From positions 1 to 8,302 of the forward strand of contig JAJRWM010000175.1 of the NCBI GenBank assembly GCA_024276815.1: DNA of 8,302 nucleotides, written 5' to 3'. The notes beneath the pieces were generated by a model. That model had not been told where the DNA came from. It did not search any database and was given only the letters and a program-made list of their open reading frames with translations. Each line of letters begins with the position of its first letter. Position 1 is the first letter of the stretch. This document shows positions 1 through 5,687 of the stretch, in pieces. This DNA is from a bacterium (GTDB lineage: Bacteria > JACRDZ01 > JAJRWM01). Made by a program: the position numbers and the translations under genes.

Positions 1-2
1 CT

Positions 3-25
3 AAAAAAAACCGCGCGCGGGGTTT
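3..25 (-). terminator. Rho-independent terminator of the DFWWH/TPR membrane protein gene
   Basis: Read on the minus strand, AAACC and GGTTT arms (8-25) enclose a GC-only core and are followed at once by a run of eight T residues (positions 10 down to 3). It lies six bases beyond the TAA stop of the minus-strand gene (32-34). The stem has one C-C mismatch near the loop. The plus strand also has T-rich sequence after the hairpin (28-40), so it could work in both directions for a gene left of the window. Confidence 0.7.
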
Positions 26-31
26 CGCTTT

Positions 32-1879
32 TTAATTTTTAAGCTCTATCTGAGCCAGGCTGTTCAGAGAAGCCCGGTGCCCCGGCTTGATTTTCAGAGT
101 TAATAAAAAGTATTCGGCCGCTTTTTTTTCATCGTTTAGATGGAACTGGTATATTCTGGCCAGATTATAGGATGCCTGGAAAAACCAGGGATTATGTTTC
201 AGCGTATTTAAGTAATCGCTGGCCGCCCGGCTGTATTCCTTGCTGATTTCTTCCAGAAAACCTCTCAGGAAATAAGCCCTGGCGTTTTCAGGGTCGACCG
301 CCAGCGAGCGGTTCAGTTCCGCCAGAACCTCGGCTGGGTTATCCTGAAACATCTTGACCAGGTAATCGTTTGAGCTTTGCATGGGATGAACATAGCGAAA
401 TTGCTCACGCTCAATTAATTCCCGATTTTCCCCGGTATTTCGTAAATAGATTACCGACATTTTGTCCCAGTACACCAGCCGCCAACCGGAAACCGGAAAA
501 AAAGATTGCTCAAATTGTTCCACGCCGGGCGGTAACCGGTCCAGCAAGACATAATCAAGCCGGTACTTTTCCACAAGCCGGGAAAAATTGTTTTTTGCTT
601 CAAAAGCCTTGCTGTATTCGAGATAGGGAGCGTTGTCCGGAAGCTGCCGCCCGTCGATGAAAGTTTGACTCCCCGGATACAGTTCCCAGGCCAAATATCC
701 GCCCCAGCGATAGACGTTCAGCCCCCGCCGGCCGGCTAAATTGTTTTTAATAAAACGGGCGGCTTTGCGGGGGAACAAATCCCGGTCAACGCCTACGGCG
801 ATTTGTTTGAGTCTGGTATCAATTAGTTGGGGCTTGAGAAAGATAACGCCCAGGACAACTATGGTCAGAAAGGTGATAATTTTACCGGCACGGCTTTTAA
901 ACTCAAAAAAACCGTAATCAAGATTATTGACGTAAATTGGCGCGGCGACCAGCAAAAAAAGACCGCTGAAGCGGACATATTTCAGCCCGGCGGCGCCGAA
1001 GAAAACGAGCAGCAGGATATCAGCGCAATTTCCCGTTTGATAGAGCCGGATAAGGATGAGGGGCGAGACAATTAAAAACAGACCCAGCGGCCCGGCGAAC
1101 TCGGCCGGGCCGGGCGGGCGGTATTCAGTCAGGCTGGCGATCTGACTGGCCTGGGCCTGAATATTAAGCGGATAGGTTATCACCTGGTATGTATAGGGAT
1201 TTAACATGGAGACAGCGATAACTATCAAGAGCGCCAAAAGATATTTTTTAAGCTTTGAAAACTCACCTGTGCGCCAAAGACATTTTAACATTTGATCCGC
1301 GATGAATATCCCGCAGATAATATAGGCGAAAATCACGCTTCCGTGGGTGTTTACCCAGCTCAAGGTCAAAAAAAACAGTAAGCTGAAGGTTGCCCCGGGC
1401 TTGATTCCGTCCCCGACTCGTTTGAGTAAATATAAAAGAGCCAGGGTATGAAAATAGAAAAAGATATGGGGCCGCAGAACAAATCGATAGCGGCTGCCGG
1501 CAAAAGCGGCCAGGAAGAAAGCAATCGCCGGCAGCGAATTTCGTCTTTCACTTCCGATATTCTTGTAAAGCAGAAAAAAGGTCGCCGTGACAATTAAAGA
1601 TTTCACCATAATCACCAGAGGCGCGTCGCCCCATTTATAAGCCAGGTAAAAAAGGATCTGGGCCAGCCAGGTGGGATCGAACCAGGGGGTGTTGTTGCTG
1701 GTAAAATTGAAGACGTCGGTCCGGGGGAACTGACCGCTGGTCAGGAGATAACGGGCGCTGGCGATATGCCACCAGAAGTCGAAGTTAACGATCCGGTGAG
1801 CGGCCCCGACGGCGACCAGGATAAAGGAAGTTAGCCATAAATATTTATAGATGTTTTGGGGATTGTTTTTAACGTTCAT
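32..1879 (-). CDS. Polytopic membrane protein with DFWWH motif and C-terminal TPR repeats
   Basis: This 615-residue protein is not one with a characterised function that I can name. Residues 1-350 are mostly hydrophobic, with about ten likely membrane spans. The first extracytoplasmic loop carries D34-F-W-W-H38, then a WFDPTW segment at 66-71. Further conserved-looking motifs are RPH at 136-138 and SWVNTHGS at 174-181. This pattern (acidic residue plus WWH after TM1, later W-x-N-x-HG) is familiar from uncharacterised membrane proteins resembling GT-C glycosyltransferases. Residues 365-480 form a soluble domain with FIDGR (407-411) and DYVLLDR (442-448). Residues about 515-612 hold two complete TPR units (532-565 and 566-600) with partial helices either side. 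A role in transferring a lipid-linked sugar or assembling envelope glycans is inference only. No Shine-Dalgarno sequence precedes the ATG; a promoter may sit so close that the mRNA is nearly leaderless. The gene is followed by a terminator and is divergent from the SUMF1-domain gene. Confidence 0.85.
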   Translation of the reverse strand: MNVKNNPQNIYKYLWLTSFILVAVGAAHRIVNFDFWWHIASARYLLTSGQFPRTDVFNFTSNNTPWFDPTWLAQILFYLAYKWGDAPLVIMVKSLIVTATFFLLYKNIGSERRNSLPAIAFFLAAFAGSRYRFVLRPHIFFYFHTLALLYLLKRVGDGIKPGATFSLLFFLTLSWVNTHGSVIFAYIICGIFIADQMLKCLWRTGEFSKLKKYLLALLIVIAVSMLNPYTYQVITYPLNIQAQASQIASLTEYRPPGPAEFAGPLGLFLIVSPLILIRLYQTGNCADILLLVFFGAAGLKYVRFSGLFLLVAAPIYVNNLDYGFFEFKSRAGKIITFLTIVVLGVIFLKPQLIDTRLKQIAVGVDRDLFPRKAARFIKNNLAGRRGLNVYRWGGYLAWELYPGSQTFIDGRQLPDNAPYLEYSKAFEAKNNFSRLVEKYRLDYVLLDRLPPGVEQFEQSFFPVSGWRLVYWDKMSVIYLRNTGENRELIEREQFRYVHPMQSSNDYLVKMFQDNPAEVLAELNRSLAVDPENARAYFLRGFLEEISKEYSRAASDYLNTLKHNPWFFQASYNLARIYQFHLNDEKKAAEYFLLTLKIKPGHRASLNSLAQIELKN

Positions 1880-1889
1880 TGTCTGGAAG

Positions 1890-1919
1890 ATAATATATCA
1901 TAACAAAAATTATTGTTAA
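1890..1919 (-). promoter_or_regulatory. Candidate sigma-70 promoter, nearly leaderless, for the DFWWH/TPR gene
   Basis: On the minus strand a TTAACA -35 (1914-1919) and a TATTAT -10 (1890-1895) are separated by 18 bp. Each hexamer matches the consensus at five of six positions. The expected transcription start near 1883 leaves only a few bases before the ATG at 1879. That would fit the absence of any purine-rich ribosome binding site upstream. The region is AT-rich, so chance matches are possible. Confidence 0.4.
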
Positions 1920-1953
1920 ATTTGATAAAATTAATCAGGAGCGCTTAATTTAT

Positions 1954-1982
1954 TTGCCCAAATGTCCGAGAAAGTCTATACG
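1954..1982 (+). promoter_or_regulatory. Weak candidate promoter for the SUMF1-domain gene
   Basis: TTGCCC (1954-1959) and TATACG (1977-1982) are 17 bp apart, each matching consensus at four of six positions. A second TATAAAAT stretch lies at 1988-1995 but has no partner -35 at the right distance. Some plus-strand promoter must lie here because the upstream gene is divergent. Which hexamers serve is unclear. Confidence 0.2.
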
Positions 1983-2012
1983 GCAGGTATAAAATTGGTA
2001 TAAAGGTGGTAT

Positions 2013-2018
2013 GGGAGG
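2013..2018 (+). promoter_or_regulatory. Ribosome binding site GGGAGG that decides the start of the SUMF1-domain gene
   Basis: GGGAGG lies four bases before the ATG at 2023. An in-frame ATG at 2011 would put this site inside the coding region. The purine stretch before 2011 (AAAGGTGG, 2002-2009) is only one base from that ATG, too close to work well. The 2023 start also gives a protein beginning MKVHIEFD, a typical beta-strand start of a ribbon-helix-helix domain. Confidence 0.5.
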
Positions 2019-2022
2019 CCCG

Positions 2023-3729
2023 ATGAAAGTTCATATTGAATTCGATTCTGACGGAATCAACGAACTCGACGCTCTGAAAAAACAAGATTCAGTTAAAACC
2101 AGAACCGACATTATTAAAAACGCTGTCGGCGTTTTTAGCTGGATTGTCCAGCAAGTTGACGACGGCTTCAGCGTGATAGCAATCAGGGAAGATGAAACTC
2201 ACGGCAGAGAGCTTTGTTTGCCCATACTGGAAAAAATCAAGAAAAAATCAAAGCTACAGCCTTCCGAATATCAGAAATTAATCTCCTGCGGGCAGTGTCG
2301 GGAACAAATACCGGTTTATTCCGCTTTCTGCCCGCGCTGCGGTTGCGCCCTCAAAAAATCGGTGGAACGACCGAAACTACCTGAGGAACCGTCCAAAAAA
2401 CCCTCACTGGGACGAGGCATTATTGATACGGCGCCCGGGGAAAAACTGGAAGAACTGGTAACCGCCCCGCCGCAAGCGTTCGGCGAATGCCCCCTGTGCG
2501 GTAAAGAAATAACCGGCTCAGACAAATCATTTAAATGCGAGGTCTGCAACCGCGAACATTTCTGCGAAGAACATTTCCAAACCTTCGAGTCGGTATGCCT
2601 GGACTGCCTAGCCAAACTCGATGATATCGTCAATATCGCCGTGCGGGAAGAGGATGACAACGAAAGCGGGGAAACGGCTGATAATATATTATCAGAGATG
2701 GAACCCGAGCCGGTGATAACGCCGGACAATGAAACATACCGGGAAGACGAAACAGGAATCCTGAGCGGAACGTTGGAACATATTGAAATAGTTGATAACC
2801 CCTTGGACTTGTCGGCGCCGGAAATCGCGAAGAGAAGCGCTGAGGAAAAAATAGACAACCTCTATGAAGTGACCGATAAATCGCAAACAACCGCGTCCCC
2901 GGCTTCCCCGGCGGAAGATGGAATCGAATTTGATGATGACGAACAAGGCACGCTGGCCAACGTGGAAATAGTCAGCGGGAAATCCGCCGCGGTTGAACCT
3001 CTGGACCAAGCGCCTCTCATAAAACCGGTAAAAAGCGAAATCGTCATAATCGAAGGTACGGAAATGATACTTGTTCCCGGCGGCGAGTTTATTATGGGAA
3101 ACGACAAAGGCTACAAGGATGAAGGACCGACACACAAGGTTTTTCTCACCGGTTACTATATCGACCGTTTCCCGGTGACCAATAAACAGTTCAAGGAATA
3201 TCTGAAGGATACGGACGCGGAACCGCCGCGTAATTTTTGGGATCACCCCGATTTCAACCACGATGACCAGCCGGTTATCGGCGTTAACTGGGACGAGGCC
3301 AAGGCTTACTGTAATTGGGCCGGTAAACGTTTGCCAACTGAAGCTGAATGGGAAAAAGCCGCCCGGGGAACAGACGCCCGGCAATATCCCTGGGGTAACG
3401 AGTGGGAGCCGAACAGATGCAACTCCCTGGAGATAGGAGTCAAAAAGACCACGGTGGTCGACGCTTATCCCAACGGCGTCAGCCCGTACGGCGTTATGGA
3501 CCTGGCCGGCAATGTCTATGAATGGTGCGAGGACTGGTATGACGAAATGGCCTACCAGTACAGCACTTACAAGAACCCTACCGGGCCGAAATTCGGCACC
3601 ATGAAAATACTGAGGGGGGGATCATGGTCCAACCTGCCCGGGAATATCAGGGTAACCTTCAGACTGAAATCCACGCCTGACCGGCACGTGCAAACCTTTG
3701 GCTTCCGCTGTGTCAAGCCGGTTGACTAA
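2023..3729 (+). CDS. RHH-like / double zinc module / SUMF1-fold (formylglycine-generating-enzyme-like) protein, non-catalytic
   Basis: This 568-residue protein has an unusual domain order. Residues 1-55 (a beta strand, then two helices around TDIIKNAVGVFSW) look like a ribbon-helix-helix DNA-binding domain. A zinc ribbon follows with C89, C92, C103 and C106. A second module has eight spaced ligands (C156, C159, C172, C175, C181, H184, C192, C195), resembling RING or B-box cross-brace folds. Residues 200-340 are an acidic, low-complexity linker. Residues 344-566 are a complete SUMF1/FGE-sulfatase domain with MILVPGGEFIMG (348-359), RLPTEAEWEKAARG (436-449), DLAGNVYEW (493-501), RGGSW (531-535) and FGFRC (559-563). 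In true FGE the segment after GGS carries two active-site cysteines; here those positions appear to be N537 and I542. It is therefore unlikely to make formylglycine and is more likely a binding or scaffold domain. There is no signal peptide, so it should be cytoplasmic. An alternative ATG at 2011 would add four residues. Partner and pathway are unknown. Confidence 0.85.
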   Translation: MKVHIEFDSDGINELDALKKQDSVKTRTDIIKNAVGVFSWIVQQVDDGFSVIAIREDETHGRELCLPILEKIKKKSKLQPSEYQKLISCGQCREQIPVYSAFCPRCGCALKKSVERPKLPEEPSKKPSLGRGIIDTAPGEKLEELVTAPPQAFGECPLCGKEITGSDKSFKCEVCNREHFCEEHFQTFESVCLDCLAKLDDIVNIAVREEDDNESGETADNILSEMEPEPVITPDNETYREDETGILSGTLEHIEIVDNPLDLSAPEIAKRSAEEKIDNLYEVTDKSQTTASPASPAEDGIEFDDDEQGTLANVEIVSGKSAAVEPLDQAPLIKPVKSEIVIIEGTEMILVPGGEFIMGNDKGYKDEGPTHKVFLTGYYIDRFPVTNKQFKEYLKDTDAEPPRNFWDHPDFNHDDQPVIGVNWDEAKAYCNWAGKRLPTEAEWEKAARGTDARQYPWGNEWEPNRCNSLEIGVKKTTVVDAYPNGVSPYGVMDLAGNVYEWCEDWYDEMAYQYSTYKNPTGPKFGTMKILRGGSWSNLPGNIRVTFRLKSTPDRHVQTFGFRCVKPVD

Positions 3730-4035
3730 ACGTTAAAGCCTCGGGTAAGCCGAAGAAACGACCTTGTCTCCAGATTTCAAGCCTTCTTCCTGTTATGATA
3801 AAAAATGTAACGCGTCAGTGAAGTGGGGGATTAGCTGGTGTCGGGACAAAATAAAAGAGAATAAGGCTCAAAGGAAGGATTGGCGGCCATTGAGTCTAAC
3901 GTCTTTCTGACTCTGACTGTAAATTTTCCCCAAACCCCCTGTTCCGCAACAGCCCCCCGACGTAAAATAATTTAACTGGCTATTTTTTCAATAAACAGGT
4001 TAAAATGAAAAACTTGTGCGAATAAGGAGAAATCC
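3730..4035 (+). other. 306-bp intergenic region between the SUMF1-domain gene and the MATE gene
   Basis: No gene was found here on either strand. It holds the left 33-bp IS-like end (3807-3839) and a small CTGTT/AACAG hairpin (3939-3952) without a T-run, set in C-rich sequence. No convincing terminator follows the SUMF1-domain gene; TCGG/CCGA arms near 3750 lack a T-run. A TAAAAT hexamer (4001-4006) could be the -10 of the MATE promoter, but no -35 lies at the usual spacing. Confidence 0.5.
3807..3839 (+). repeat. IS66-like terminal repeat, left of the MATE gene
   Basis: This 33-bp sequence starts GTAACGCGTCAGTGAAG and continues through a G5 run to ATTAGCTGGT. It matches the inverted copy at 5538-5570 at 32 of 33 positions; the single difference is the sixth base. 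Its first 23 bases match the tip at 8124-8146 at 22 positions. The GTAA start is in keeping with IS66-family ends, which typically begin GTAAGCG. The tip points left, away from the MATE gene. Confidence 0.8.
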
Positions 4036-5391
4036 GTGGTATTGAAGCAGAATCATGATCTGACCACCGGCAAAATTAATTTTAACGTCTTTTTGCTGGC
4101 TCTGCCCATGACCTTCGAGATGATTATGCAAGCCGCGTTTAATATTGTTGACATGTTCTTTGTCGGCAAGCTTGGCCCGGCGGCGATCAGTGCTGTCACC
4201 ATGGTGGGCATATTCATTATGGTTGTTTTTTCCATCGCCCAGGGTATCGCCATCGGCGGCGGCGCAATGGTAGCGAGGAGAATTGGCGAGAAAAACATTC
4301 CCAAGGCTAACGAAACCGTAATGCAGGCTCTTTTTATCGGGGCTGTCGCTTCAATCCTGATAGCTGTTCTGGGCGCCGTTTTCGCGCCTTCCTGGTTAGA
4401 TCTGCTGTGCGCCGGCGAAGAAGTTATCAAGGCCGGTGTCGGCTACATGCGGATTAGTTTTGTTGGTAGCTTCAGCATAATATTTCTCTTTGTTATCAAC
4501 GCGATATTCAGAGGCGCCGGGGAGGCCAAGGCCGCCATGTATCTTCTGGGCTTTGCCAATATCATCAATATTATCCTGGACCCTCTCCTGATTTTTGGTA
4601 TTGGATTTTTCCCTCGTCTTGGGGTGGAGGGAGCGGCTGTCGCCACGGTCGTTTCAAGGTTGATCGCCGTAAGCATTCAGATAGTCTTGCTGTTTAAGGG
4701 TTACTTGATCGTTCACCTGAGAAAAACGAAGATTACCCCGGACCGGGAGATCATTAAAACCATGCTGAAAATAGCTTTTCCCGGCAGCATGATACTTTTC
4801 CTCAGAACCTTCAGTTTACTTGTTTTGACCCGTATTGTGGCGATTTACGGCACCTTGATTCTGGCCGCCTACGGCATCGGGATCCGTATCTATCAGTTAG
4901 TGTTATTCCCCGGCTTTGGTCTGGCTAACGCGGCGGCGACTCTGGTGGGGCAGAACCTGGGCGCCCGCAGACCCCGCCGGGCTGAGCTTAGCGCCTGGCT
5001 GGCCGCCGGCTATAACAGTGTCATCATGGGCTTGGCCGCCCTTTTCTTCTACTGGTACGCTGAGCCGATAGTATCCCTGTTTAACAACAACCCGGTAGTT
5101 GTTAAACAGGGCGCCTCTTTTGTCAGGCTAATGTCTCATTCTTATGTTTTTCTGGGAATCGGCGTAGTGCTCGGCCGATCTTTTGTCGGCGCCGGGGACA
5201 CCATTTCCCCGATGATCATTAACTTTATAGCGCTATGGGTGTTTCAACTGCCGGCGGCGTATCTTATGGCCAGAACCTTAGGGTGGGGCGCCGATGGCAT
5301 CTGGATAAGCATGGCTTTAACCAGTATTTTCAATACCATCCTGTTCGCCGTCTGGTTCAGAATGGGACTTTGGAAAAAAACCAAAGTCTGA
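4036..5391 (+). CDS. MATE family multidrug/cation efflux transporter (NorM/DinF-like)
   Basis: This 451-residue inner-membrane protein should export organic cations, drugs or metabolites in exchange for Na+ or H+. The length and about twelve hydrophobic spans fit the MATE family. The two-lobe pseudo-repeat shows in GIAIGGGAMVARRIGEKN (70-87) in the first half and GLANAAATLVGQNLGARR (295-312) in the second. D39 in TM1 (NIVDMFFVG) and D182-P183 (NIILDPLLIFG) are at conserved MATE positions. The start is GTG, six bases after AAGGAG (4024-4029), a good ribosome binding site. The substrate cannot be read from sequence. The gene stands alone between two inverted IS66-like ends, suggesting transfer as cargo, although its base composition does not look clearly different from its neighbours. 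A perfect 8-bp inverted repeat lies over its last codons. Confidence 0.93.
   Translation: MVLKQNHDLTTGKINFNVFLLALPMTFEMIMQAAFNIVDMFFVGKLGPAAISAVTMVGIFIMVVFSIAQGIAIGGGAMVARRIGEKNIPKANETVMQALFIGAVASILIAVLGAVFAPSWLDLLCAGEEVIKAGVGYMRISFVGSFSIIFLFVINAIFRGAGEAKAAMYLLGFANIINIILDPLLIFGIGFFPRLGVEGAAVATVVSRLIAVSIQIVLLFKGYLIVHLRKTKITPDREIIKTMLKIAFPGSMILFLRTFSLLVLTRIVAIYGTLILAAYGIGIRIYQLVLFPGFGLANAAATLVGQNLGARRPRRAELSAWLAAGYNSVIMGLAALFFYWYAEPIVSLFNNNPVVVKQGASFVRLMSHSYVFLGIGVVLGRSFVGAGDTISPMIINFIALWVFQLPAAYLMARTLGWGADGIWISMALTSIFNTILFAVWFRMGLWKKTKV
5366..5388 (+). other. Hairpin at the 3' end of the MATE coding region
   Basis: GACTTTGG (5366-5373) and CCAAAGTC (5381-5388) form a perfect 8-bp stem around a seven-A loop. 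It ends immediately before the TGA stop at 5389-5391. No T-run follows on the plus strand, so it is not a standard terminator. It might stabilise the 3' end or slow ribosomes, or be chance. Confidence 0.4.
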
Positions 5392-5481
5392 CCTTTCGAT
5401 AGTCCCGTTTCAGGGGGGCGGGCAGTAGCCGGATTATTAAGAGGGGTAAGGCGTCAGTCTTCCGGGGAAAAGACCTTCTTT

Positions 5482-5534
5482 GTCATTCCTGTGCCAACGG
5501 GAATCCACTGGATTCCTGCATACGCTGGCATGAC
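5482..5534. repeat. 53-bp imperfect palindrome, REP-like dispersed repeat
   Basis: The element begins GTCATTCCTG and ends TGGCATGAC, with a perfect inner palindrome GAATCCACTGGATTC (5501-5515) centred on 5508. The outer arms pair at about 17 of 26 positions. This layout (GTCATTCC, GGGAATCCA, then its mirror) is common for short dispersed palindromic repeats in proteobacteria and other phyla. It lies just inside the right IS-like end and could form an RNA hairpin downstream of the MATE gene. Confidence 0.6.
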
Positions 5535-5537
5535 ACT

Positions 5538-5570
5538 ACCAGCTAATCCCCCACTTCACTGACGGGTTAC
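5538..5570 (-). repeat. IS66-like terminal repeat, right of the MATE gene
   Basis: Read on the minus strand from 5570 this is GTAACCCGTCAGTGAAG, then a G5 run and ATTAGCTGGT. It is the inverted partner of 3807-3839 (32 of 33 identical). Its first 23 bases are identical to 8124-8146, the end of the IS66-like element. The tip is 19 bases upstream of the leuB -35 box. Confidence 0.8.
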
Positions 5571-5589
5571 GTCCAAAACTACTTTTACG

Positions 5590-5617
5590 TTGACATGCTG
5601 AGAGATTATGGTATTAT
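5590..5617 (+). promoter_or_regulatory. Sigma-70 promoter of leuB
   Basis: A perfect TTGACA -35 (5590-5595) and a TATTAT -10 (5612-5617, five of six) are separated by 16 bp. Transcription should start near 5624, giving a leader of about 64 bases. I see no leucine-rich leader peptide, T-box or attenuator in that leader. It is the best promoter match noted in this window. Confidence 0.7.
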
Positions 5618-5687
5618 TACAGTTCATTTTTTCAGCCGAAAAGCAAAAAAATAATGTTTGATATTTGAGATACGAAGGAGAATTTTT

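Larger units (their letters stand above)
3807..5570 (+). mobile_element. Candidate transposase-less cassette (MIC-like) with IS66-type ends carrying a MATE gene
   Basis: Two 33-bp inverted repeats with outward-facing tips enclose 1,764 bp whose only gene is the MATE transporter. The right tip is identical over 23 bp to the end of the IS66-like element at 8124, so the same transposase could recognise it. Mobile insertion cassettes, known in other IS families, consist of IS ends around passenger genes and move in trans; that assignment here is inference. IS66 elements normally duplicate 8 bp of target, but the flanks (TAAAAAAT at 3799-3806, GTCCAAAA at 5571-5578) do not match. Both ends share sequence beyond the 23-bp core, so they look like two copies of one end type. 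Two independent end relics remain possible. Confidence 0.4.

Noticed and set aside
2692-3384. Long minus-strand open frame of 230 codons opposite the SUMF1-domain gene
   Set aside because: It lies wholly inside a well supported plus-strand gene, and its translation shows no domain or sensible composition. It is an antisense shadow.
2023-3729. Active formylglycine-generating enzyme for sulfatase maturation
   Set aside because: The catalytic cysteine pair is absent and no sulfatase gene is in the window.
3799-5578. Target-site duplication around the MATE cassette
   Set aside because: The 8-bp flanks TAAAAAAT and GTCCAAAA do not match, and shorter 4-bp flanks do not either.
5624-5687. Leucine attenuator, T-box or leader peptide before leuB
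   Set aside because: The roughly 64-base leader has no run of leucine codons, no T-box-like sequence and no terminator hairpin.
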